Assembly: GCA_017555445.1 (NCBI GenBank)
Contig: JAFZGK010000031.1
Coordinates: forward strand, 1 to 21,622
Source of the DNA: Bacteroidales bacterium
GTDB taxonomy: Bacteria; Bacteroidota; Bacteroidia; Bacteroidales; UBA932
Direction: 5' to 3'
DNA: 21,622 nt
This document shows positions 1 through 8,300 of the stretch, one piece after another. Below the pieces are notes generated by a model. It did no database searches. It was not told the origin of the DNA and worked only from the letters and a program-made list of their open reading frames with translations. A program made the translations under genes and the position numbers. The first letter of the stretch is position 1. Each line of letters starts with the position of its first letter.

Positions 1-1
1 G

Positions 2-922
2 CATACTTTCATATTAATCACGATTGCCTTCAGCAGTTTCGGACAAGAGAAAAGAATGGCGGTCGTGGAGACATCGACATGTTATATGAGAATCAAGCCG
101 GACTATGAGTCTGCACTTGAGACTCAGGAACTTATGGGAACAGTCGTTGAAATCGTAGGCGAAGAAAGCTATTGGAGAGAGATCGTATCTCCGCAGCCAT
201 ACAAGGCATGGACCACAGAAAAGACATTGGTCGAAATGTCCGAAGCTCAGGTCAAGGAGTATGAGGCTGCTCCAAAGTACATGTTTACCGGACTTTACGG
301 TCACATATTCAGCGAACCCAGTGAAAAATCACAGACCATTTGTGACCTGGTAGGAGGAGACGTAATGAGGATAGTCTTCCGGAAAGGTAAGGCAATCACA
401 AAGGGGAAATGGGCCGAGGTCATGCTACCTTCTGGAAGGACCGGATGGGTGCAGAAAGATGAGCTTAAGCGTCTGGGAGAACGTATAGACATCAAACAGG
501 GAGACAACGCGGCAGGACTTGTAAGCGCACAGAAGATGGAAGACATCATCGCTTCTGCAATGAAGCTGCTCGGATCCCCATATTTCTGGGGCGGAATGTC
601 TGCTAAGGGTGTAGACTGCAGCGGACTGGTGAGGATTTCCAGCATAATGAATGACGTGCTTCTGCCAAGAAACGCTTCACAGATGGTGAAATGCGGAGTT
701 GAAGTGGATCTTTCAGAAATGCAGCGTGGCGACCTTGTATTCTTCGGCACACCTGCCACAGACGAAAAGCCGATGAGGGTTACACACGTAGGCATCTACC
801 TTGGAGACAATCACATAATTCATTCGTCACATATGGTCAGAATCAACTCACTGACACCTGGCGATGACGATTATTATGAAAATGCCCATAAACTAATAGC
901 AGCACGAAGACTGGTGAACTGA
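2..922 (+). CDS. NlpC/P60 cell-wall endopeptidase with N-terminal SH3-like region, 5' end cut by window edge
   Basis: The first ATG in the window (56) is probably not the start. The frame stays open to base 2 and reads TFILITIAFSSFGQEKR just before it, which is the hydrophobic core and GQ-type end of a Bacteroidota signal peptide, so the true start lies to the left. The last ~130 residues are an NlpC/P60 domain: the catalytic Cys is in the DCSGL motif (codon 617-619), the catalytic His in THVGIYLG (codon 785-787), and a third polar residue probably in the following IIHSSH. The part before this, with tryptophans and short beta-like stretches such as GRTGWVQKDEL, resembles the bacterial SH3 domains of Bacteroides gamma-D-glutamyl-diamino acid endopeptidases. 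By family it cleaves peptidoglycan stem or recycled muropeptides in the periplasm. Domain call is strong; exact substrate is inference. Confidence 0.9.
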   Translation, partial: HTFILITIAFSSFGQEKRMAVVETSTCYMRIKPDYESALETQELMGTVVEIVGEESYWREIVSPQPYKAWTTEKTLVEMSEAQVKEYEAAPKYMFTGLYGHIFSEPSEKSQTICDLVGGDVMRIVFRKGKAITKGKWAEVMLPSGRTGWVQKDELKRLGERIDIKQGDNAAGLVSAQKMEDIIASAMKLLGSPYFWGGMSAKGVDCSGLVRISSIMNDVLLPRNASQMVKCGVEVDLSEMQRGDLVFFGTPATDEKPMRVTHVGIYLGDNHIIHSSHMVRINSLTPGDDDYYENAHKLIAARRLVN

Positions 923-968
923 CAAGAGATAATATATAACAGGTAGCATAGGAATCAGGAAAATTTAT

Positions 969-976
969 TACCTTTG
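969..976 (+). promoter_or_regulatory. -7 promoter element for the small helical protein gene
   Basis: TACCTTTG matches the Bacteroidota -7 consensus TAnnTTTG and lies 32 bases before the ATG at 1009. No TTTG -33 element is visible at the expected distance upstream, so the match rests on the -7 box and its position. Confidence 0.55.
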
Positions 977-1008
977 CGTCCGTTATAACAAATTTAATAC
1001 GTATTACT

Positions 1009-1281
1009 ATGAATCTTAGAGTTTTCAAGAAAGACATCGAGTTCTTCATCGGCGAGTTCATCGAGGATTGCGAACTTTTCATCATCCTCAACCCACACAA
1101 GAATGCAGAGAAGATCGATCAGATAGTTGACGAGGCTGTAAACCTCTACAACGACCTCAAGCAGAAGGCAGCTCACCCAGAGGGCAACAAGAAGGCTTTC
1201 TACACTGGTCTTACAAAGACTATGTTCGAGAAGCTTGACGAGCTTTCAGAGCAGCTCAGCGCAGTTGTAGTAGCAGAGTAA
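1009..1281 (+). CDS. Small conserved Bacteroidales-type hypothetical protein (90 aa)
   Basis: A 90-residue cytoplasmic protein with no signal peptide, no membrane segment and no cysteine motif. It is predicted to be mostly helical: an N-terminal helix (MNLRVFKKDIEFFIGEFIEDC), a middle helix rich in Asp/Glu/Ala (IDQIVDEAVNLYNDLKQK) and a C-terminal helix (MFEKLDELSEQLSAVVV). I recall similar short proteins in other Bacteroidales, but no function is known to me. It is a monocistronic unit with its own -7 element and a strong terminator. Its codon use is narrow (aag, gag, ttc, atc, ctc favoured), like the TPR gene at 18421, which suggests high expression. The gene is real because of this codon bias and the flanking signals. 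Confidence 0.8.
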   Translation: MNLRVFKKDIEFFIGEFIEDCELFIILNPHKNAEKIDQIVDEAVNLYNDLKQKAAHPEGNKKAFYTGLTKTMFEKLDELSEQLSAVVVAE

Positions 1282-1302
1282 CAGCACACGAAATCGCAGA
1301 AG

Positions 1303-1336
1303 AAGAGTGCCAGACGGTTGTCTGACACTCTTTTCT
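1303..1336 (+). terminator. Rho-independent terminator after the 90-aa gene
   Basis: A 13-bp stem (AAGAGTGCCAGAC / GTCTGACACTCTT) with one C-A mismatch and a GGTT loop is followed by a T-rich run (CTTTTCTTATTTT). It lies about 20 bases after the stop codon at 1281. It is the clearest terminator in the window. Confidence 0.85.
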
Positions 1337-1337
1337 T

Positions 1338-1357
1338 ATTTTATTGCACTTGGATTA
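1338..1357 (+). repeat. 20-bp direct repeat, left copy
   Basis: ATTTTATTGCACTTGGATTA is repeated exactly at 2292-2311. This copy begins just after the T-run of the terminator. Its right edge forms part of an imperfect 14-bp palindrome (GATTACTAGGAATC, 1353-1366). Unlike the right copy it is not followed by a TAnnTTTG element, so it probably does not act as a promoter. The pair bounds an AT-rich segment and may be a target duplication or recombination site. Confidence 0.8.
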
Positions 1358-1395
1358 CTAGGAATCACCTGCACAAATTAGATAGAAAAGTTTAA

Positions 1396-1893
1396 TTAAA
1401 ATCGAAAAATCAGATTTGCTCCAGTCATGGTATAGGTCAATGATAATTCCGGGAAATTTTGTCGATTTGCTACTTTTTTTAGCCGGTTCACTCCAACACA
1501 AAGGCATGGTACTCCTGCCAACATGACAGTTCCTCCCAAAATCGTATTGCCTGCATAAATTAATAGCGAAATATCAACATTATGTAGAGGATCAGGAGTA
1601 AGATTTATGATATGATCAGCGAGCAAGGCGCCATTCACCAAGGCAAAAGCACCACCTACAGCAGTCAAGACCGAACCTGAAATCAACAATTTTCTACCAG
1701 AAACATACTTATCATAATCAGAAGAATTAAACACATTCTGCAATTCAGTTTTACTTAATTTATTCTCCTCCTGATAAATATATCCTAATCTATATTCGAA
1801 AGGATCATCATGAATATACGGACTTTGCGCATACATGTCTGTCATACACACCATCAGCAAAAGACAAAGCTTTATTGTCATTATCCATTTCAT
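1396..1893 (-). CDS. Exported small hypothetical protein with two hydrophobic segments, inside the repeat-bounded segment
   Basis: A 165-residue protein of unknown function. It starts with a clear signal peptide (IMTIKLCLLLMVCMTDMYAQ; likely cut after MYA). The mature part begins with a polar stretch containing YRLGYIYQEENKLSKTELQ, then has two Gly/Ala-rich hydrophobic segments near residues 68-92 (GRKLLISGSVLTAVGGAFAL and on) and 108-133, joined by a short loop, and a polar tail ending in an aromatic Phe. Bacteroidota genomes contain many short proteins with this signal peptide, lone-helix, SGRKL-like and twin-hydrophobic layout, none characterised to my knowledge. It is visibly more AT-rich than its neighbours and lies opposite to them, consistent with separate origin. 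No -7 element was found upstream, so expression is uncertain. Confidence 0.7.
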   Translation of the reverse strand: MKWIMTIKLCLLLMVCMTDMYAQSPYIHDDPFEYRLGYIYQEENKLSKTELQNVFNSSDYDKYVSGRKLLISGSVLTAVGGAFALVNGALLADHIINLTPDPLHNVDISLLIYAGNTILGGTVMLAGVPCLCVGVNRLKKVANRQNFPELSLTYTMTGANLIFRF

Positions 1894-2291
1894 TTCAAAG
1901 TTCTTTAAAAATTAACTATTACTTTAGGATGACCTGAAATATCGTAGCGGATTAAACGGAAATGTCTATTATATGTACTAGATGAAGCTATGGAGTTATT
2001 CGATGAGAATTAGATAAACTATGTAACAATAACACGCAATGAATCATATAGCTGCGAATACTGCACTGATTAACTCTATTTAAGAGCTTCCCAGAAAATT
2101 AAATTTTATACATTGGTATATATTTATAACACCCAATATACAAACAAAACACCCCCAAAATGATGAGATGGCATACTTTTAAACCTTTTGAAAACTTTTT
2201 ATACCTATATATCAATTGATGCTAGCGGGCGATATATACATTCTGATGCAAGATTTCACAACCTTAACAGATTAGGAGAGATGTGCTGAGG
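1894..2291. other. AT-rich stretch with no recognisable gene
   Basis: About 400 bp with no convincing reading frame on either strand. It has A/T-rich runs around 2095-2215 and several tracts of CACCC (2131-2156), but no strong hairpin, tandem repeat, tRNA or transposase remnant that I could recognise. It lies upstream of the minus-strand gene at 1396-1893 and ends at the right 20-bp repeat. It may hold a decayed gene or the regulatory region of the small exported protein. Confidence 0.5.
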
Positions 2292-2311
2292 ATTTTATTG
2301 CACTTGGATTA
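2292..2311 (+). repeat. 20-bp direct repeat, right copy, overlapping the dacB promoter
   Basis: An exact second copy of ATTTTATTGCACTTGGATTA (first at 1338-1357). This copy includes the ATTG that is placed as the -33 region of the downstream promoter, and the -7 element follows 7 bases after the repeat. The right copy therefore looks like the original sequence in its native context. Confidence 0.8.
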
Positions 2312-2326
2312 TTTTTTATATTTTTG
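2297..2326 (+). promoter_or_regulatory. dacB promoter (-33 ATTG, -7 TATTTTTG)
   Basis: TATTTTTG at 2319-2326 fits TAnnTTTG exactly. ATTG at 2297-2300 lies 18 bases before it, slightly short of the usual 19-21. Transcription would begin near 2333, giving a leader of only about 10-18 bases. This excludes the TTG at 2324 as a start codon, since it sits inside the -7 box. Confidence 0.65.
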
Positions 2327-2350
2327 CCTTGCATTAATTCAATGCCGAAT

Positions 2351-3901
2351 ATGAGTATCAGACATATCTACATACTTGTCTCAGCAGTCTTCATGACAAC
2401 CGCCTCTGTATCTGCGCAGGAGACAACTACCGAACTTCAGCAGACTCTGGTCAGAATGGCTGAGGACCCTGCTCTCGAACATGCTGTGACAGGCTTCAGC
2501 GTGAGGACAGCTGGAGGAAGGATTCTCGCGGAATATAATGCGGACAGGCTTATGCTTCCGGCATCCAACATGAAGCTGATCTCCACAGGTGCAGCACTCC
2601 ATGCTCTGGGCCCGGATTACAGATATGAAACCACGATAGGACATGACGGTGAGATCATAGACGGCACGCTGCATGGCAACCTTTACATCGTGGGAGGAGG
2701 TGACCCCACAACAGGATCGAAAGACAGCATTGCGGTTTCTCTTGAGAGAACATTCGCTGAATGGGAAAGACTTCTCAAGGACGCCGGCATAAAGAGGATA
2801 GAAGGCCATGTAGTCGGTGACGGAAGATGGCTGGACGGGATAATCGAGGAGCCGACATGGATGCTGAACGATGCGGGCACATATTACGGAACCGGTGTCA
2901 CAGGATTGATGTTCTATGAAAACATGCTTTCATTCAATGTCGCAGCGGGCAAGAAGGTCGGAGAACTTCCGTCCATCACACCATATTATCCTGTTGCTCC
3001 TTGGATTGAAACAAGATATGACTGCACTACCGGAGAGAAAGGCACGGGCGACCTGCTGTACATGTACACGACCGACCTTGCTCCTGTGGCTGAAATCAGA
3101 GGTACTTTCGGCATTGACCGTGCTGCAAAGAGAGTAGACTTTGCAAATAAATTCCCGGAATATGCCTGCGCCGCGTATTTCTGCGAATGGCTTGAAGGAA
3201 GAGGGATCGAATGCAGTGCCGGAGCTGCTGATTTCAGATTGGAGAACGGATGGCTGGGCTCAGAATTCGAGGGCAGCACAGCTTTGAAGGACCTGAAGAT
3301 TCTGGGATCCACACTCTCTCCTTCTCTTGAGCGTATCGCTTTCGAAACCAATCACGCCAGCAACAACCTGTTTGCAGAGACTCTTCTGAGAACTCTTGGA
3401 AAAGACCTGAAGGGAAGTTCATGCTACGACTCATCGTATGTGGCCCTTAATGATGTGCTGAAGCAGCTCGGAGTGGAAAAGGTGCCGGTACAGATTCAGG
3501 ACGGAAGCGGACTCTCCCGTCAGAACTATCTTTCACCTGACTTCATCTGTGATTTCCTTGAAGCGATGGCAGAATCTTCTGTTGCCGGTGCGTTTGTCAG
3601 CAGTCTGCCTTCTCCCGGCTTCAACGGTTCGCTCAACTATAACATGAACGGCTATCCTGCAACTTTCCGTTCCCGCATCAAAGTCAAGAGCGGTTCCATG
3701 AACGGTGTACGTTGCTACAGCGGATATATCCTTCCGTCAAGCGTTTCACCGGCAGCTGAAAACAGCTTCGGCAGCCAGACCCAGGGCCTGCCTGCCGAAA
3801 CCATAATATTCTCGATCATGACCAACAACTGCACATCACCTACCTGGAAGGTCCGTCCATTGCTGGACAAGATGATGGCGGCACTGGCTCAGAACAATTA
3901 A
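2351..3901 (+). CDS. dacB: D-alanyl-D-alanine carboxypeptidase/endopeptidase, PBP4 type (peptidase S13)
   Basis: A periplasmic penicillin-binding protein that trims or opens D-Ala cross-links in peptidoglycan. The three active-site motifs are present: SxxK in PASNMKL (Ser72, Lys75), SxN as SNN (Ser337) in NHASNNLFAETLLR, and the KTG-type motif as KSG (Lys446) in VKSGSMNGVRCYSGY. The large insert between SxxK and SxN is the usual S13 arrangement, and 516 residues is a normal length. I chose ATG 2351 because it starts a compact signal peptide (MSIRHIYILVSAVFMTTASV, then SAQ); ATG 2342 is possible, and an upstream TTG lies in the -7 box. The stop overlaps the stop of the convergent DUF5723 gene (TTAA, 3898-3901) with no terminator between them. 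Confidence 0.93.
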   Translation: MSIRHIYILVSAVFMTTASVSAQETTTELQQTLVRMAEDPALEHAVTGFSVRTAGGRILAEYNADRLMLPASNMKLISTGAALHALGPDYRYETTIGHDGEIIDGTLHGNLYIVGGGDPTTGSKDSIAVSLERTFAEWERLLKDAGIKRIEGHVVGDGRWLDGIIEEPTWMLNDAGTYYGTGVTGLMFYENMLSFNVAAGKKVGELPSITPYYPVAPWIETRYDCTTGEKGTGDLLYMYTTDLAPVAEIRGTFGIDRAAKRVDFANKFPEYACAAYFCEWLEGRGIECSAGAADFRLENGWLGSEFEGSTALKDLKILGSTLSPSLERIAFETNHASNNLFAETLLRTLGKDLKGSSCYDSSYVALNDVLKQLGVEKVPVQIQDGSGLSRQNYLSPDFICDFLEAMAESSVAGAFVSSLPSPGFNGSLNYNMNGYPATFRSRIKVKSGSMNGVRCYSGYILPSSVSPAAENSFGSQTQGLPAETIIFSIMTNNCTSPTWKVRPLLDKMMAALAQNN

Positions 3902-5319
3902 CGATTTTCAAACTTGTTTCCTATCATGAATGAAAGTCCGAAACGGGCATTCATCCAGAGCTTGTCAACCGGTACAAAGGTGTCAGGCACGACCTGCGTA
4001 AAGGTATAATCACTTCCGACAAAGAAGTTCAGACCAGCCTTAGGTGTAAATTCCATCATCCATCCGAAAGTCTTCCATGCATTCAGGAATGACCAGTTGA
4101 GACCGAAGTTGAACCATTTGCAAGGGTTGAGATTATAAGAAAGCGTCATCTCGTTGATTGCCTTCGAATAACCGAACTTTCCAGAGTAAAGGAGTCCCAC
4201 ACTCATCTTGTCCTTGAAGAAAGGATACTCGACTCCTGCAAAGACCTTTGCTCTTGTTCCTATCTTGCTGTATCTCGGAGAAGCTGATTCTTCAAGATTG
4301 GCAAGGGCAAGGAACTCCTCAGTAAGAGCGTCAGTCGTTTCATCGACATTTGCATCTCCACCGATCTCGATATCCTTCATTCCCTCATATACAGCCTCTC
4401 CCTTGGACTCAAATCCCTGGAGTGAAGAGTCATTGAAGAAATATGCTCCGAGGTCAAGAGCTGAAAATGACACTGTAAGTCCGTCAACGACACTTCCTAT
4501 ATTCAATTTGTATTCAGCTCCGATGTCGAATGAAAATCCGAATCCGGCAGATTTAAACTTCGACATATCCACTGTAAAAAGTTCCGCCTCGGTGTCACCG
4601 TCAAGAGCATCCGGATTCAACGTCATGAAAGATGAAGCCACAACGCCGTATGCATCAGTCTTTACCTTCCATGCATCCTGGCTTAAAGCAAGGGTAGACT
4701 CTCCCAATGACATTCCTATATGTTCGATAGGGAGGAAAATCCTGGCCTTTCCTCCGACTCTCAGGCCTTTTACGAGCCATGACAGATCATGGCTATGGCC
4801 TACTGAAGCATATACAGATGAAGTCTGATAGATATCAAATCCGCTGAAAGAATATACCTGGTCCGGATCAGCCATTCCCTGCTTTGAGAACATGAACAGG
4901 TCTCGTGGCAGACCGAACTGGCCATCTACTCTCAAACCGAGATCGAAATTCCAAAACGAGAACTTTGACTTGAAGAAGCCGAAATTCAGAAGGTCCGTAT
5001 CCATTTCAAAATCCACTACAGGCTTGCCTGGCAGGTTCTTCGAAAATTCCTGGACAGTGACATTCTGATTGAGATATGTATAAAGTTCACCGTTCTTTGG
5101 GTACAAGAAATCTGCAGGTCCGATATTTCCATGCACACCTATTCCGACATTGGAAATCACTGGCAGACTGAAATAATCCGCTCTCGGAACGAATGCAGGA
5201 TTGAGCCTGTTCCTCATAAGGGAATTATCAAGGAAGTAACTTCCCTTCAAGGCCTGCGCTCCCGCCATCATAGGAAGGAGCATAATGGCCAATATCATTG
5301 TTATATATCTTCTACGCAT
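3898..5319 (-). CDS. DUF5723 family probable outer-membrane protein
   Basis: A 473-residue exported protein with a signal peptide (MRRRYITMILAIMLLPMMAG, cut near AGA/QA). After it comes the DUF5723 signature region: GSYFLDNSLMRNRLNPAF, then a VISNVGIGVHGN-type stretch. The rest is a run of alternating polar/hydrophobic segments with many aromatic residues (for example FGFSFDIGAEYKLNIGS, VSFSALDLGAYFF, FNFGLNWSFLNAW, ARFGLSFMIGNKF), as expected for a transmembrane beta-barrel. The molecular function of the family is not known to me. It starts 7 bp after the stop of the giant repeat lipoprotein, so the two are almost certainly co-transcribed and probably work together in the envelope. Family assignment is good; the barrel is inferred. 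Confidence 0.8.
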   Translation of the reverse strand: MRRRYITMILAIMLLPMMAGAQALKGSYFLDNSLMRNRLNPAFVPRADYFSLPVISNVGIGVHGNIGPADFLYPKNGELYTYLNQNVTVQEFSKNLPGKPVVDFEMDTDLLNFGFFKSKFSFWNFDLGLRVDGQFGLPRDLFMFSKQGMADPDQVYSFSGFDIYQTSSVYASVGHSHDLSWLVKGLRVGGKARIFLPIEHIGMSLGESTLALSQDAWKVKTDAYGVVASSFMTLNPDALDGDTEAELFTVDMSKFKSAGFGFSFDIGAEYKLNIGSVVDGLTVSFSALDLGAYFFNDSSLQGFESKGEAVYEGMKDIEIGGDANVDETTDALTEEFLALANLEESASPRYSKIGTRAKVFAGVEYPFFKDKMSVGLLYSGKFGYSKAINEMTLSYNLNPCKWFNFGLNWSFLNAWKTFGWMMEFTPKAGLNFFVGSDYTFTQVVPDTFVPVDKLWMNARFGLSFMIGNKFENR

Positions 5320-5326
5320 AGGTCTA

Positions 5327-8300
5327 TCAGTTTTGATCAGAGTTCAAAGAATCAAAATCAAGAGTGATTCCTTCAGGAAGAGCAAGTTTGATGTCCGCCT
5401 GTACGAAATCCTCCTCATCCACAGGTATTCCGGTAAGATTAGGCGAAGTGACTGTGAATGTCAGCTTGAGCGCGGACAATCCGGCTGAAGATGTTCCGTT
5501 CTTCACATCAAGAGTAAGATCCAAAGGACTCTTTACCGCCTCTCCATTTGAATTACATGCAGAAATTGTCTGTACTGCAGCCTTCTCGACAGGTATTACG
5601 TTATCATTGAGATCAAGCATGTCGATCTTCATTTCAAGAGCCAATGGAAGGCTGCTTGTAATGCTTCCTGCCAGCTGGACTGCATTCTTCTCAAGAATCT
5701 GTCCGAAAATATCAGGAAGTCCGTCCAGTGTATCAGAAATCTCGATATGGAGATCCTCGCCGAATTCGAGAGGAATCACAAAGTCATATTCGATATCGAG
5801 GGTATAATCTGCAGACGGCTCTACCACGCAGCTGATATTCTGATCGGTTCCGGCAGTCAGTGAGAGCTGGAGTTCATCAGGAATCCTGCGGATGAGCTTG
5901 TTGATGTCAGCCTCAACAAAAGTATAGTCAGCCGGACATCTGCTCTTGTCTCCACCGAACCAGAACATCACGCTTTCAGTTTCAGAAGCAGTCTCGGTAT
6001 ATGGAAGAGAGATTGATGCCTTTATCTGTCCATCTTCATTGATGACGCCGCCGATAACAGGATTGATCACAAGGTCTCCCTTGACCGGAATTCCCATATT
6101 GGTCTTGACCTTGATTATGAGATGAGGATTGACAAGGTCAAGCACAAAGTCTTCGCCCTTCATGAAGTCAGGAAGACCTGTCAATGCCACCTGCTCGTCA
6201 ATTCCTTCTATTTCATAAGCCACATTAGCCTCGATTCTGGCAATCTCGATATCCTTGATTCCGGCCTCGACGGTTAAGATCATGTCATCCTTCAGTGACT
6301 CAAGATCAAGCTCAGGATTATCTGCAGATATGCAGCCCTCAATCGAAATCACTCCGGTAAGATCCTTGCCTGAACTGAAGTCATATCCTGAGAGATCGAT
6401 GGCAGAAATGCCGATAGGGGCAATGTCAACCTTACCGTTTCTGATCTTTCCGGAAACTGTCACAGTTCCATCCTTTACTCTTGCATCATCCTTATCAAGA
6501 ACAAGCATTTCAGGAAGAGTTATCACGAAGTCAACTGATGGGTCTGTTCCAAGATCCGGAAGATTCTTGACTGCCACATCAATTGTCGCCTCCACATCGG
6601 AAAGCACCACTGACGAGACTGCCTTTACCTCTTCAGGAAGAGTTCCTGCCTTAAGGATCTCGAAGTCGAAACTCTCGTTCATGGCAACCTCGAAATGCTC
6701 GAAGAGAATTTCTTCAGCTACGATAGAAGGAACAGTCGCTTTCACAGAAATCGACGAGGAAGCTATAGCCTCAACATCCTTTCCAGTCACAGTTCCAGAC
6801 GCTACAGCTACAGCACCATCGACATTTATCGAACCTCCTGCATAATATTTTCCAGTCTGGTCATCTACTTTAGGAGTAACTGTCACTCTGTCTATAGGAA
6901 GATTGATCTTCTCAGGAAGCTGGCCTTTCAGAACAATGCTGTTGGTCTTGGCATCAAAACCATAACTGCTGTCTACATCCTTGAATCTCAAGAATTCAGG
7001 GAATGAAATGCAGAGTCCGGTCTCAGCAGCCTCGACAGCAAGTGAAGTCTGAGGAAGCTCAAGTTCCACAACAAGTACCGGACTGCCCTCAGGCACAATC
7101 AAGAATGTTCCGATATCTGCAATACCGTCCGGAAGTTCATATGTAAACTCCTGAGGCTCAACCTCAAGTTCATGCTCGAGTCCGTCTATCTCCACATAAT
7201 AATCATCTATCTCGAAATGAGATTCCGCATCTATTACGAAGATTCCATCTGATTCTTCAGTATATGGAACATCGGCACTGCAGATACGTCCTCCGGCCAC
7301 CATCACGGCATTGACCTTCACATCAGCTGTATATGAAATCTTTCCGTTTACCGGAGCCGGGAATGTTATCTGATCTACATGGATTTCCTTTGTCAGGCCC
7401 TTTGAAAGATCGATATCTGAAAAGACAAGCTTTCCATCCACGGCATCTCTTACTGTCATCTCCTCAGGGAAAATCATCTCAAGAGTCTTGAGAGTTGTCT
7501 CCATGCCGGCAATTTCACTGATATTTTCAAGCTTTATGACAAGATCCAGATGTGAGTTCTCTTTGAAAACAACCTTTTCGACACTCTTCACACCCTCTGG
7601 AAGTGCAATATCTTCAAGTGCGACAGGAATCTCCATCTTCTCAGCGACTTCGATATCATCTATATCCATTTCAACTGATTCGATTGCAACATCCACAAAT
7701 TCCACATCCACCTTCAGACTCATGCCTCCGGTAGCTGCAGCTATCTTGTCCGCATTCGTAACAGCTGCCTTGAGAACAGCCTTTCCAGACACCTCAACGG
7801 CTCTTTTCATTTCAAGGACAGATTCTTCCCAGTCACTCTCCGCGATATTCACGGTCTCGATATGATAAGTCTTGGTTGCAGAATAGCCGTTATCCTCATC
7901 AAGAATGAAGTCGTCATCGATATCGATACTCTCCTTGTCTCCTTCAAGTGTTATGAGACCGCCCAGATCAAGATTCATATCCGGCACGATGTTACCCTTC
8001 GAAATGAAGGAATTCTGTACAGAGAGCGTAATTTTCATCATAGACGATTCTGTCATCTTCACGTCGCTGATATTGGTTATTCCTTCAGGAGCCTCTGACT
8101 TGACAACCACATTGACAGATACAGGCTCAACGACAGCTTCAGGAAGATCGCCTATGGTGATGTCACCTTCAACTGCGTCGGACAAGCCTGCCGGCAAGCT
8201 GAACAATTTTCCGGTCATCAAGTGTACATCAGCCACTTCCACTTCCATCTCTCTGGCAGACTTTCCATACTCCCAGATACCCATATGCTGCTCTTCTTCA

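Noticed and set aside
2161..2220. Short frame in the gene-poor stretch encoding about 19 residues starting MMRWHTFKPF
   Set aside because: No ribosome-binding or promoter signal and no similarity that I recognise; random AT-rich sequence can easily give it.
1358..2291. Terminal inverted repeats of an insertion sequence inside the repeat-bounded segment
   Set aside because: I compared both ends and found no convincing inverted match, and there is no transposase frame.
2324..2341. TTG start for dacB at 2324
   Set aside because: The codon lies inside the -7 promoter element and would add residues before a complete signal peptide.
4208..4828. 206-codon plus-strand open frame opposite the DUF5723 gene
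   Set aside because: Low-complexity Ser/Pro/Thr translation; the opposite strand has a signal peptide and family signature.
6255..6845. 196-codon plus-strand open frame opposite the repeat lipoprotein
   Set aside because: It is Ser/Thr-rich antisense of the acidic repeat gene, with no promoter or family resemblance. Several other long frames (5364-5807, 7488-7865, 7905-8363) have the same cause.
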